This document shows positions 45,331-52,752 of a stretch of 52,997 bases of DNA, piece by piece; the stretch's first letter is position 1; every line of letters starts with the position of its first letter. The position numbers and the translations under genes were made by a program. The notes under the pieces are model-generated. The model was not told the DNA's origin and did no database searches. It saw only the letters and a list, made by a program, of their open reading frames with translations. Source of the DNA: an uncultured Rhodospirillaceae bacterium (GTDB taxonomy: Bacteria; Pseudomonadota; Alphaproteobacteria; Rhodospirillales; Magnetospirillaceae); the NCBI GenBank assembly GCA_903899885.1, contig CAIULK010000056.1, positions 1-52,997 of the forward strand, read 5' to 3'.

Positions 45331-46568
45331 CGCGGTTCTCCCTCGGCGACCCGGCGAAGCATCGGGTTGGGGTCGCGCAGGATCAGGCGCGGCTGACTGA
45401 ACGGCGCCAGACGTTGCAGGAAATCCAGCATTTCCAATGTCGGCGAGCCCCGGAAAAAGCCCGCCATCGGGGTGTCCATCCACAGCCGGTCGGCATAGGC
45501 CCAGATCTCGAACGGCCGGTCGCCGAAACCGGTGTGTTTGGAATCGAAGCCCTGATAGGTGTCCCAGTGATTGCCGTCCCAGCGGGCGGCCGTCGCGGTG
45601 CCGTCGCCTTGCACCACGACCAGACCGTGATTGCCGACGAAATCGTTGCCGGTGATCGTGTTGCCCTCGGGATTGGAATGAAAGACCATGGCGCTGCCGT
45701 TGAAGCCGAAGCAGTTTTTTTGGATTTGATTGGGCCGGTCGGTATCGAAGGGCGAATCGTCGAAATACAGGCCGATCGCGTTGGCCAGGATGTCGTTGTT
45801 CTCGACCACCAGATCGCTGGCTTCCTTGACGCCGATGCCGATGGCGGCCGGGCCGTTGCCATGCACCACCCGATTGCGCCGGATGGTCAGCGCGTTCGAG
45901 TACATCGAGAAAATCCCGACCGTGTTGTATTCATAGAAATTGCCGTCGGCGATATTGTCGCTGGCATACATGAAATGCGTGCCGTAACGCCCATTGCGCA
46001 CGCTGTTGCCGCGCAAGATATTGCGCGACGAATATTCGACCAGCACGTCGCGGTGATCGCTGACGATGTTTTTATCCAGAAGATTACCGTTGCTGTACCA
46101 CACGCGGATGCCGTCGCCCCGCATGTCCAGGTCGGTGGCGTTGCCGGTGATGCGGTTGCGCCGGATCGTCGAATCCTCGACATGACGCAGATCGATGCCG
46201 ACCAAACAGCCGGTCAACACATTGTCGCGCGCCTGGGCATGGGTGGCGTTCTCGATTCGAAGGCAGGCATCCAAGCGTTCGTGCTGGCGTCCGCTGTCCT
46301 TCAAGGCCAGTCCGCCGACCGTGACTTTGTCGCCGTGGATGGTCAGCACGGTTCCAGCGCCGCCCCCGGTAAGGGTGACCGCGCCATCGCCCTCGATCGT
46401 CATCGGACGGTCGATCACCACCGGACCGCCGTAAAGCCCAGGCTTGGGACGCAAGGTCCCGCCGTCCGGGGTGGCATCGACCAGCGGCTGGAAGGGCTCC
46501 GCCGCTTGGGCGGTTGCGGCGGCCAGAACGACCGCCGCCGCCACCATCAGGAACAGGGCGCGCGCCAT
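45327..46568 (-). CDS. nosD: NosD, periplasmic right-handed beta-helix maturation protein
   Basis: 413 residues with Sec signal 1-24 (ALFLMVAAAVVLAAATAQA). The body is a chain of carbohydrate-binding/hydrolase (CASH) repeats: NATHAQARDNVLTGC, STIRRNRITGNATDLDMRG, YSNGNLLDKNIVSDHRD, SSRNILRGNSVRNGRYG, ASDNIADGNFYEYN, LTIRRNRVVHGNGPAAIG, LVVENNDILANAIGLYF. Together with NosFY it is required for CuZ assembly. ATG 46568, 14 bases after the preceding stop. Confidence 0.93.
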   Translation of the reverse strand: MARALFLMVAAAVVLAAATAQAAEPFQPLVDATPDGGTLRPKPGLYGGPVVIDRPMTIEGDGAVTLTGGGAGTVLTIHGDKVTVGGLALKDSGRQHERLDACLRIENATHAQARDNVLTGCLVGIDLRHVEDSTIRRNRITGNATDLDMRGDGIRVWYSNGNLLDKNIVSDHRDVLVEYSSRNILRGNSVRNGRYGTHFMYASDNIADGNFYEYNTVGIFSMYSNALTIRRNRVVHGNGPAAIGIGVKEASDLVVENNDILANAIGLYFDDSPFDTDRPNQIQKNCFGFNGSAMVFHSNPEGNTITGNDFVGNHGLVVVQGDGTATAARWDGNHWDTYQGFDSKHTGFGDRPFEIWAYADRLWMDTPMAGFFRGSPTLEMLDFLQRLAPFSQPRLILRDPNPMLRRVAEGEPR

Positions 46569-46582
46569 CGCGGCAGGCGTCC

Positions 46583-47224
46583 CTATTCCCCGCGCAACTG
46601 CTTGCGGCGCAACAGCACCGCCAGCATCAACAGCAGGGATTCGACCACCAGCATCAAGAACCCGTAATGCGGATAGGAATAGGTGGAAAACTGCGCCACC
46701 TTTCCTTCCCCGAACACGGTGGGCATGAACGGCTTGACGGTGAAAGCCCCCATCGAGCTCAGCGTATGGCCGAACCACCACAGCCAACCCGAATAGTCGA
46801 TGACAAAGCCCAAGGGCAAGCAGATCGGCACCAGCGCCAAGCCCCAGAAATAGCGCCCCCGGACCACCAGGAACGCCGCCAGCATCAGTTCCATGGCGAC
46901 GAACAGCCAGGGCGCGATCGCCTGTTCCACCTTGGCCCCGTCGGCGATGGGATGCATGCCGATGAAGTGGTTGATGGTGTTCATCTCGTGGACGCAGTCC
47001 AGCGCCTCGTCCTCGTCCACCTCCTTATTGGCCCGGATCGAACAGCCGTTCTGCACCGAGTCGAAGTGAAAATGAATCCGCACGCCGTCGGGGAAGGTTT
47101 CGGGCGGATAGTTGGGCGCCTTCAGGCTCACCCACCAGATGGGCGAGAAATACGCGGCCACCAGCAAAATCATGGCGGCCATGGTGAGAAGGCGGAACGG
47201 AGCGATGCGCATCACCGGGCTCAT
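46583..47224 (-). CDS. nosB: NosB-like four-helix membrane protein of clade II nos clusters
   Basis: 213 residues, TM1 about 10-30, a periplasmic loop about 31-105 (NYPPETFPDGVRIHFHFDSV, HEMNTINHFIGMHPI, several His and Cys), then three helices (LFVAMELMLAAFLVV, FWGLALVPICLPLGFVI, YGFLMLVVESLLLMLAVLL). Its topology and place in the run match NosB, a conserved membrane protein of atypical nos clusters whose role is unknown. ATG 47224 overlaps the cytochrome stop (ATGA); ATG 47212 is a possible alternative. Confidence 0.72.
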   Translation of the reverse strand: MSPVMRIAPFRLLTMAAMILLVAAYFSPIWWVSLKAPNYPPETFPDGVRIHFHFDSVQNGCSIRANKEVDEDEALDCVHEMNTINHFIGMHPIADGAKVEQAIAPWLFVAMELMLAAFLVVRGRYFWGLALVPICLPLGFVIDYSGWLWWFGHTLSSMGAFTVKPFMPTVFGEGKVAQFSTYSYPHYGFLMLVVESLLLMLAVLLRRKQLRGE

Positions 47225-47973
47225 TTGAAATCGGGATTTTGCCAGCCCTTCGGCCCCACCATCTCCTTCGGCGGCTTCAGGCGCGAGACGTAATCCAGCA
47301 CGTCGACCGTATCCTTGTCCGTGAACTTCTGGATCTGGGCGATCATGTCGGGGTTGGCGTTGCGGCGTTTGCCTTCCTTGATCCATTTGTACTGGCGCAG
47401 CAGGTAGTTGTAGTGCTGCCCTTGAATCCGGGGATAGTACTTCTCGCCATTGCCTTCGCCGTTGGCGCCGTGGCAGCGGACGCAATTATCCTCGAACAAC
47501 TGCTTGCCGTGGGCGACGTCGGTGCCGGGACCGACACCGTTTTCCGGGTTCATCGGCAGGCGCGAGATGTATTCGGTGACATCGGTCACCGACTGCACGC
47601 CGCCGATTTCGGATGGCAACGCGAAGGGATACATCGTCGGATTGTCGCGGTTGCCTTCGCGGATGTCGGTCAACTGCTTGATCAGAACGCTGCGGTGCTG
47701 ACCGGCCAGTTCGGGGAAGGTGCCGTCGGCGCGGCCCCAGCCTTCCGGCATGTGGCAGGCCGAGCAGACCTCGAACACCTCGCGGCCGTGCTTGACGTCG
47801 GGCTTCAGTTTCAGCGCGTCGTCGCGCTCGCCGCCGTTCGCCATCCACTGATGCGTTTTGCCGTCGGCGTCGGTGGTAACCTTGGCCGCGTCGGCCGCCA
47901 CCACGCCAGCGGTTCCGGCCAACAGGGCCGCCGACACCAGGGCCGGCAACAACAAATTGGAGTGCTTCTTCAT
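47221..47973 (-). CDS. Dihaem cytochrome c of the nos cluster
   Basis: 250 residues. Signal peptide 1-26 (LLLPALVSAALLAGTAGVVAA region). Two haem sites: CSACH (about 70-74) and CVRCH (about 164-168), each followed by c4/c553-like phrases (FPELAGQHRSVLIKQLTDIR, YPRIQGQHYNYLLRQYKWI). Probable electron carrier from NosGH to NosZ; occupies the place of NosC proteins in clade II clusters, though those are often monohaem. ATG 47973; GTG 47976 is directly before it. Confidence 0.88.
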   Translation of the reverse strand: MKKHSNLLLPALVSAALLAGTAGVVAADAAKVTTDADGKTHQWMANGGERDDALKLKPDVKHGREVFEVCSACHMPEGWGRADGTFPELAGQHRSVLIKQLTDIREGNRDNPTMYPFALPSEIGGVQSVTDVTEYISRLPMNPENGVGPGTDVAHGKQLFEDNCVRCHGANGEGNGEKYYPRIQGQHYNYLLRQYKWIKEGKRRNANPDMIAQIQKFTDKDTVDVLDYVSRLKPPKEMVGPKGWQNPDFK

Positions 47974-47997
47974 CACGTCATCTCTCCCAGGGATGGG

Positions 47998-48648
47998 TTA
48001 TTTCGCCGCCGTGCGGTCGACGTTCGAGAGGAATTCGGCGAGATTATCCACCTGTTCGTCACCCAATGACTTGACGATGGACAACATCATCTTCGAACGT
48101 CCGTTGGTGCGAACACCGTCGCGGATTTCCTTCAATTGCAGGGCGAGGTAGGATTTTTTCTGCCCGGCGATCACCGGATAGCCCGGCAACGGCTTGGCGC
48201 CATCCTTGCCGTGACAGGATTGGCAGCCGGATTTGGCGTATTGGGCGGCGCCGCTTTCCACCTTCGCCGGATCACCGGCGACGATCGGGGCAGGCGGCAG
48301 CGTGCCGAGCCAATCGGCGATGGTCTTCATTTGATCGGCATTGACCACCAGCATGACGTCCTTCATGGCGTCGGTGCGGGGATAGCCGCGCGCGTCGGGG
48401 CCGGAGACTCGCCGCCCTTCCGTGATGTCCTTCATTTGGGCCAGCAGATAGGTTTTGTCCTGACCGGCCAGGTGCGGATAGGTCTGGATCGCCTTGGCGC
48501 CGTCCTTGCCGTGGCAGGCGACGCAGGTGCTGGTGAGAAAGAGATGTTTGCCGTCCGCTGGGGGCGCGTCGTCGGCGCGGGCCGACGAGGCGGCGAAAAC
48601 GGTGGCGATCACCAAGGCCGAGGCGGCCATTTTGGATATGTCAAACAT
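47998..48648 (-). CDS. Dihaem cytochrome c (c4-like) next to nosZ
   Basis: 216 residues. Signal peptide 1-25 (AASALVIATVFAASSARA). Two similar halves of about 95 residues, each with one haem site: CVACHGKDGAKAIQTYPHLAG and CQSCHGKDGAKPLPGYPVIAG begin them, and YLLAQMKDITEGRR matches YLALQLKEIRDGVR. Internal duplication is typical of cytochrome c4. Presumed direct or near-direct electron donor to NosZ, 72 bases downstream of it. Confidence 0.9.
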   Translation of the reverse strand: MFDISKMAASALVIATVFAASSARADDAPPADGKHLFLTSTCVACHGKDGAKAIQTYPHLAGQDKTYLLAQMKDITEGRRVSGPDARGYPRTDAMKDVMLVVNADQMKTIADWLGTLPPAPIVAGDPAKVESGAAQYAKSGCQSCHGKDGAKPLPGYPVIAGQKKSYLALQLKEIRDGVRTNGRSKMMLSIVKSLGDEQVDNLAEFLSNVDRTAAK

Positions 48649-48720
48649 CGGACGTCGTTCCTAGGGTCTGAAAAAAGGATGGGGAGGCGCTGGAGGGCGC
48701 CTCCCCAAGTCGGGGAAGAC

Positions 48721-51015
48721 TTATTTGATCTTCTTGGCCCCGTGCTGCTCGAGGTAGGTCTTGGCGCGCAGACCGATGTCGGCCGCCTTCACCTGGTACT
48801 GCCACCACTGGTTGGCCCAGAGCATGGCGTTCTGCCAGTCGTTCTTCGTGGCGTAGCCCTCGGCCTTGGTGCGGGCGTCCTTGGCGAAGTTCAGCTGATC
48901 CGTGGCGTCGGTGACCAAATCGACCACCGGCTGGAAGTCGGTGTAGTTGGTCGAGGTGATGTAGCCGACCACCCCGTCAATAACCACCTGGGTGTCCAGG
49001 CAGCCTTGGTACTGCTTGTCGTAATCAGCCTTGGTGTAGGTCGCCCCGGTACTGGCCGCCTTGGTCGTCATGACCTGACCCTTCGGACGGACCAGCAGAT
49101 AGCCCTCCATCTCGAGGTGCAGGGCCGAGCAGAACTCGGTGCAGTAGTAGGGGTAGACACCACCCTTGGCCGCGTCGATGGTCGCCGACGCGGTCTTGCC
49201 GGGCTCCAGCGACAGGTTGACGTTGGTATCGCTAACCGCGAAGCCGTGGGTTTCGTCCTCGGCCCGTTCGGTGTTGGTCCAATGGAAGATGATCTTGTCG
49301 CCTTCCTGGGCCTCGACGATCTCGGGCGTGAAGTGCGAACGGATCACGGTTCCGAACACTTCGACCTTGCCGGGGGTGCGGTCGATATGCTCGCTGCCCG
49401 GACGCACGGCATAGGGCGAGGCCTCTTCCGTGCGGCTGTCGGTGCCGTACTTGTAGCGCACGGTGGGATGCAGCGTGCTGGCCGCGATCGCCACCGCCCA
49501 GTGGGGTTCACCCAAGGGCACCGGCATGTCGTAGAGCAGCTTCATCTTGTCGCCGCTGATGTCGATCAGCTGATGGTTCTGCGGATGCAGGGGGCCGACC
49601 GGGTTGAAGCGGTCGATCGCCAGCTTGTTCAGCGCCACCAGATAATGACCCTTCGGATGGACGGTATCGCCTTCCATCGTCATCAAGTGACCGATGTTGT
49701 AATGGATCGAGATTTTGTCCAGGACCTTGCCTTCGCAATAGTCCCACTTAGCCACCTGGCTATCGACGTACAGCGAGGTGTAGGCAATGCAGGGCTTGCT
49801 GTCGAACTGGGTGTGCAGCGGGCCAAGACCCAACGCCACCTGGGTGTGCAAGCTGTCTTGCATGTTCAGGATCGGCAGACCATAGGGATCCTTGCCCGCG
49901 AACTTCTTGGCCTTGATCTGGTCTTGGATCTTCTGGAAATCGAACACCGTGGCATGGGTGTCGAGCTTGCCGCCGACCACGATGAACTTGCCATCGGGGG
50001 TGACGTCGGACCCGTGCGGGCTCTTCGCCTCGGGGATCAGATAGACCAGGCCTTCGTCGGCGATGGTCTTCAGAGTGATCACCGCATGGCCGTTGATCTT
50101 AGTGAACTTGCCCGCCTTATAGACCGCTTCGGCCTTCTTCCAGTCGATGACGTGCAGGAAGTCGCTGTCGTTGGCCGAGCAACCCGCCTCGAACGGCGGA
50201 CGGCCGGATTCGATGCCGCCGACATAGCGTTCGGCGCAGAACGAGTTCAGGAACGCCCATCCTTCGGACGGCCCCTTGCCCGCCGACACCAGATCCTGGC
50301 TGTAGGGTGGCAATTCCAGGCTGAACGAGTTTTCCGGCTCGATCTTGCCCTTTTCGCGGTTGAACTTCCAATAGGTGATGCCGCCCCGGTACTCGTCGTT
50401 GAACTTATCCAACGGCGCGTATTTGTGGCCCAGGGGAGCCGGAAGCTGGGCGGCTTCCATCACATATTCGGTGTTGTTGGTGACGAAGGCGCCGCCATGT
50501 TCGTTTTGGAACACCGGATTGGTGACGATCTGGCGGGTTTCGAAATCCTTCAGGCTGATCACCGCGATGCGGGGATGCGCCTTGTCGTTGATGAACAGCC
50601 ACTCGCCGTCATAGTCGCCGTTGGTCTTCGAGATGTTCGGATGGTGGGTGTCGCCGTAGGTGAAGTCCTCGCCGTTCAAGGCGCCTTCCTTCAGGACCTT
50701 CTTCGATTCGTCGTCGAAGCCATAGCCCTGCCAGGGTTCCGGCGTGAACACGCCGATGAACTTCAAGATCCGCATCGACGGGATGCCGTAGACCATCATC
50801 TGACCGCTTTGACCGCCCGAGCTGAAGGCGATGAACTCATCGCGCCCGCCGGTCGGCGTAAAAGTCTTGGCGGCGGCCAGCATGTCTTGGTCGCTGAGAT
50901 TCCGGCGTTTCATCACATCTTGCAGGCTTTCATCGGCCAACGCGCCGCCGGCGACGCCCAAGCCCAGTCCCAACGCGATGATCAGCGCGGAACCCTTCGT
51001 AAAGGATCGTCTCAT
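48721..51015 (-). CDS. nosZ: Nitrous-oxide reductase, atypical (clade II) type
   Basis: 764 residues. Reduces N2O to N2 in the periplasm. Signal about 1-27. Beta-propeller CuZ ligands are all visible: GDTHHPN (two His), NEHGGAF, SPHGSD, PLHTQF, HYNIGHL and GEPHWA. CuA lies in the cupredoxin domain: CTEFCSALHLEMEG with Cys625, Cys629, His633 and Met636. GDTHHP rather than the DVHH wording of classical NosZ, and the cluster content, place it in clade II. An extra ~120-residue C-terminal tail (643-764) has no haem motif. AAGGGGG precedes ATG 51015. An FNR-like site lies 94 bases upstream. Confidence 0.96.
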   Translation of the reverse strand: MRRSFTKGSALIIALGLGLGVAGGALADESLQDVMKRRNLSDQDMLAAAKTFTPTGGRDEFIAFSSGGQSGQMMVYGIPSMRILKFIGVFTPEPWQGYGFDDESKKVLKEGALNGEDFTYGDTHHPNISKTNGDYDGEWLFINDKAHPRIAVISLKDFETRQIVTNPVFQNEHGGAFVTNNTEYVMEAAQLPAPLGHKYAPLDKFNDEYRGGITYWKFNREKGKIEPENSFSLELPPYSQDLVSAGKGPSEGWAFLNSFCAERYVGGIESGRPPFEAGCSANDSDFLHVIDWKKAEAVYKAGKFTKINGHAVITLKTIADEGLVYLIPEAKSPHGSDVTPDGKFIVVGGKLDTHATVFDFQKIQDQIKAKKFAGKDPYGLPILNMQDSLHTQVALGLGPLHTQFDSKPCIAYTSLYVDSQVAKWDYCEGKVLDKISIHYNIGHLMTMEGDTVHPKGHYLVALNKLAIDRFNPVGPLHPQNHQLIDISGDKMKLLYDMPVPLGEPHWAVAIAASTLHPTVRYKYGTDSRTEEASPYAVRPGSEHIDRTPGKVEVFGTVIRSHFTPEIVEAQEGDKIIFHWTNTERAEDETHGFAVSDTNVNLSLEPGKTASATIDAAKGGVYPYYCTEFCSALHLEMEGYLLVRPKGQVMTTKAASTGATYTKADYDKQYQGCLDTQVVIDGVVGYITSTNYTDFQPVVDLVTDATDQLNFAKDARTKAEGYATKNDWQNAMLWANQWWQYQVKAADIGLRAKTYLEQHGAKKIK

Positions 51016-51108
51016 CCTAGCCCCCTTGAAACCAAGGTTTGGTCCGGCGCCAGGGTGGCGGCCGGACATGTTCGGACGTCCAGCCTAGATGCTGGGTCCG
51101 TGCAGGAT

Positions 51109-51122
51109 GTGACACGCGTCAA
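51109..51122 (-). promoter_or_regulatory. FNR/NnrR-type binding site upstream of nosZ
   Basis: On the minus strand TTGAC-N4-GTCAC differs at one base from the TTGAC-N4-GTCAA type of Crp/FNR-family sites. Its centre at 51115.5 would be -41.5 for a transcript starting near 51074, and a weak -10-like ATCTAGG lies at 51090-51084. It fits anoxia- or NO-responsive control of the nos run. Confidence 0.5.
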
Positions 51123-51195
51123 GTCGCGGTCGAATTCGACCGTTCGCCGCGCCCAAGGGCGATGGCGGGAAATGCCGCTCTTTCGGGAAAAAAGG

Positions 51196-51564
51196 TTAGG
51201 CCGCGAGACCGAAGGGCGGCGCCCGCGAGCGGGGGGCGGGACGGAACCGCTCCTCGGACGCCACATGGCCGGGCACGGCCAGCCGCTCGCCGTCAACCCC
51301 GGGGGTTGGCGTCGCCCACCCGGCGGCGGCCAAGCCGTGACCGCCGATTAGGCCGAGGCAGAACACGCACCGTTTATGAGAGGGACCGGGCCGCCCGGGA
51401 ACGGCCTTGCCGTCCGCCTGATGCACCAGCCCCGCCGAGCAGACGAACAAACGCCCGTCGAGCGACACGGGATCGCCCCGCTCCAGCGCCGGCAAGGCGA
51501 ACTGAACCAGGAACACGGCCAGCAACAGCCGCAAAAAACCCGAGGTGGCACGGGGCGTTCTCAT
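51196..51564 (-). CDS. Small secreted Cys-containing protein (DUF2946-like)
   Basis: 122 residues. N-terminal hydrophobic signal (GFLRLLLAVFLVQFALPAL). The mature part has LFVCSAG, then CVFCLGLIGGHG, and ends RPAPRSRAPPFG. This order (CSAG, CxxC, terminal RAPP) resembles DUF2946, a family often beside copper-handling genes; its function is unknown. It sits immediately upstream of nosZ on the same strand, 180 bases away, behind a perfect palindrome. Homology is by eye, so moderate confidence. Confidence 0.6.
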   Translation of the reverse strand: MRTPRATSGFLRLLLAVFLVQFALPALERGDPVSLDGRLFVCSAGLVHQADGKAVPGRPGPSHKRCVFCLGLIGGHGLAAAGWATPTPGVDGERLAVPGHVASEERFRPAPRSRAPPFGLAA

Positions 51565-51566
51565 CC

Positions 51567-51583
51567 GGGCAGATTATCTGCCC
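51567..51583. promoter_or_regulatory. 17-bp perfect palindrome directly before the DUF2946-like gene
   Basis: GGGCAGATTATCTGCCC has 8-base arms around one central base, ending three bases before ATG 51564. Placed over the expected ribosome-binding region, it could be a repressor operator or an RNA hairpin blocking translation. Confidence 0.5.
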
Positions 51584-51644
51584 ATTTCGGAAGCCGTCAA
51601 GCGCGATGGTAATGGTGGTGAGATCGCGGATGACCACTCAACCA

Positions 51645-51682
51645 AAACGAAAAGCCCCGAAAAGCGTGACCTTCCGGGGCTT
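51645..51682 (-). terminator. Terminator of the former tRNA-Phe gene
   Basis: On the minus strand AAGCCCCG (51682-51675) and CGGGGCTT (51659-51652) form a perfect 8-bp stem with a 15-base loop, followed by TTTTCGTTTT. It lies 4 bases after the CCA of the tRNA-Phe fragment, the normal place of a tRNA terminator. Confidence 0.75.
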
Positions 51683-51686
51683 AGCA

Positions 51687-51733
51687 TGGTGCCCAGGGGC
51701 GGAATCAAACCATCGACACTGCAATTTTCAGTC
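51687..51733 (-). tRNA. tRNA-Phe 3' fragment (attachment-site remnant)
   Basis: Minus strand, 3' end: ...GATTCCGCCCCTGGGCACCA with encoded CCA (51689-51687), the T arm, variable loop and anticodon-loop core CTGAAAAT with anticodon GAA (TTC on plus at 51727-51729). Matching sequence stops at 51733; D arm and 5' acceptor strand are missing, so it cannot fold as a tRNA. T-arm bases differ from the usual form (TCGATGGTTTGATTCC against TCGGTGGTTCGATTCC expected). This is what remains distal to an element that integrated into the 3' end of tRNA-Phe. Confidence 0.8.
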
Positions 51734-52752
51734 TAGAAAAATGGCATTGGGATGACAGGCAACGATCTATAATAACACGCATATTCAATTTCATACACCA
51801 ACAGCAAGTCATCCGCTATCACGCCGACATTACGGCTACGCTCCATACACAGGCCAACTGCGGCTCGCTACAATTTATACAGCGCTCCGTACTTCATGCA
51901 TCTATATATTTGCGGGCCTACTAGTCATGCTTTCCTTGCACTCCATATATTTCGGAGTCGTCGAAATTCCGGGATAAACGGCCTCAGGGTGCCTACTGAT
52001 CGACGAGCAAACCTTATCATACAGCCCGCCAAGTCGCTCCACATTGAGCATGTCTTGTGCAATATTTCGGAAAATGCGCGCAAATGTTTTGTTTTTATAG
52101 GCTCTGAAAAGCTGATTGAGCTTCATATTAGCGCCAAGATTTACGCCCGTCAGTCCCAGAGACAGGGAAAATTGCAACCCACTTTCCGTCGATACAGCAT
52201 ATCTATTCATGAGGTTTGTGCATGACTGATCTACGTATTTTAAAATACCGTTAATTTCCCGCACCTTGTCAGCCCCTGACAGGTGAGTGAGATTGTGGAA
52301 GACCGTCCTAGCCTCCCGAAATTCACGTGCACTGCGCATTGAAAGGGCAAGTTCGATACACTGCCTCGGACTGTCCACCCTCGATATCAAATAAGCCGTG
52401 AAAAACGGCAAGCGCATCGCGAACTTAGCCTGTCCGCTTGGCTCGAGAATTGACAATAGCGTCTCCTGAGACTTAGCTTTCAAACTTTCCAGCAAGCCAA
52501 TCACCTGCGAAGAAAAATCAATCCTACAACAGCTTTCGCAAAAGACGTCGCGAAGAGGCGCCAAATATGCGTCAGCCCCTTCCATGTGCGCGACCGTATT
52601 ATAGAAGTGCGACCGCTCGGCAGCCCAGCCGTAACCAAACACAACGCGTTGCAGCGCGCTTTTCCCATCGACACCCGCGCATTGAGGATTTCTTGACAAA
52701 AATATGTGCACGAGATCTTTGACGTCTGTAATGTCAGAACGCCCTGCGACAC
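51734..52752. mobile_element. Left edge of an A+T-rich genomic island
   Basis: Base composition falls abruptly at the end of the tRNA fragment: A/T-rich tracts such as TATAATAACACGCATATTC and TCTATATATTTG follow DNA that was strongly G+C-rich for 51 kb. Codon use in the gene inside is also unlike the rest. Only one gene is recognised; no integrase is seen, so it must lie further right if present. 51734-51901 holds no recognisable feature. Confidence 0.65.
51902..52711 (-). CDS. Hypothetical island protein, probably truncated at the N terminus
   Basis: At least 269 residues from GTG 52711, no family recognised. It looks soluble and mostly helical with many Cys/Ser/Arg (VFCESCCRIDFSSQVIGLLESL, MRLPFFTAYLISRVDSPRQC, SMRSAREFREARTVFHNL, IARIFRNIAQDMLN-like). 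The same frame stays open upstream past 52711 (SDITDVKDLVHIF) to the edge of the IS630-like DNA near 52752, so the true N terminus was probably lost to that insertion. Low G+C and atypical codons mark it as transferred. Confidence 0.5.
   Translation of the reverse strand: MHIFLSRNPQCAGVDGKSALQRVVFGYGWAAERSHFYNTVAHMEGADAYLAPLRDVFCESCCRIDFSSQVIGLLESLKAKSQETLLSILEPSGQAKFAMRLPFFTAYLISRVDSPRQCIELALSMRSAREFREARTVFHNLTHLSGADKVREINGILKYVDQSCTNLMNRYAVSTESGLQFSLSLGLTGVNLGANMKLNQLFRAYKNKTFARIFRNIAQDMLNVERLGGLYDKVCSSISRHPEAVYPGISTTPKYMECKESMTSRPANI

Noticed and set aside
48136-51351. 1071-codon open frame on the plus strand
   Set aside because: It lies antisense to nosZ and the c4-like cytochrome; the composition (Gly/Arg/His/Asp-rich, no domain) is a typical shadow frame of high-G+C coding DNA.
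51687-51733. Functional tRNA-Phe gene
   Set aside because: The acceptor 5' strand, D arm and half of the anticodon stem are missing; only the 3' part is present.
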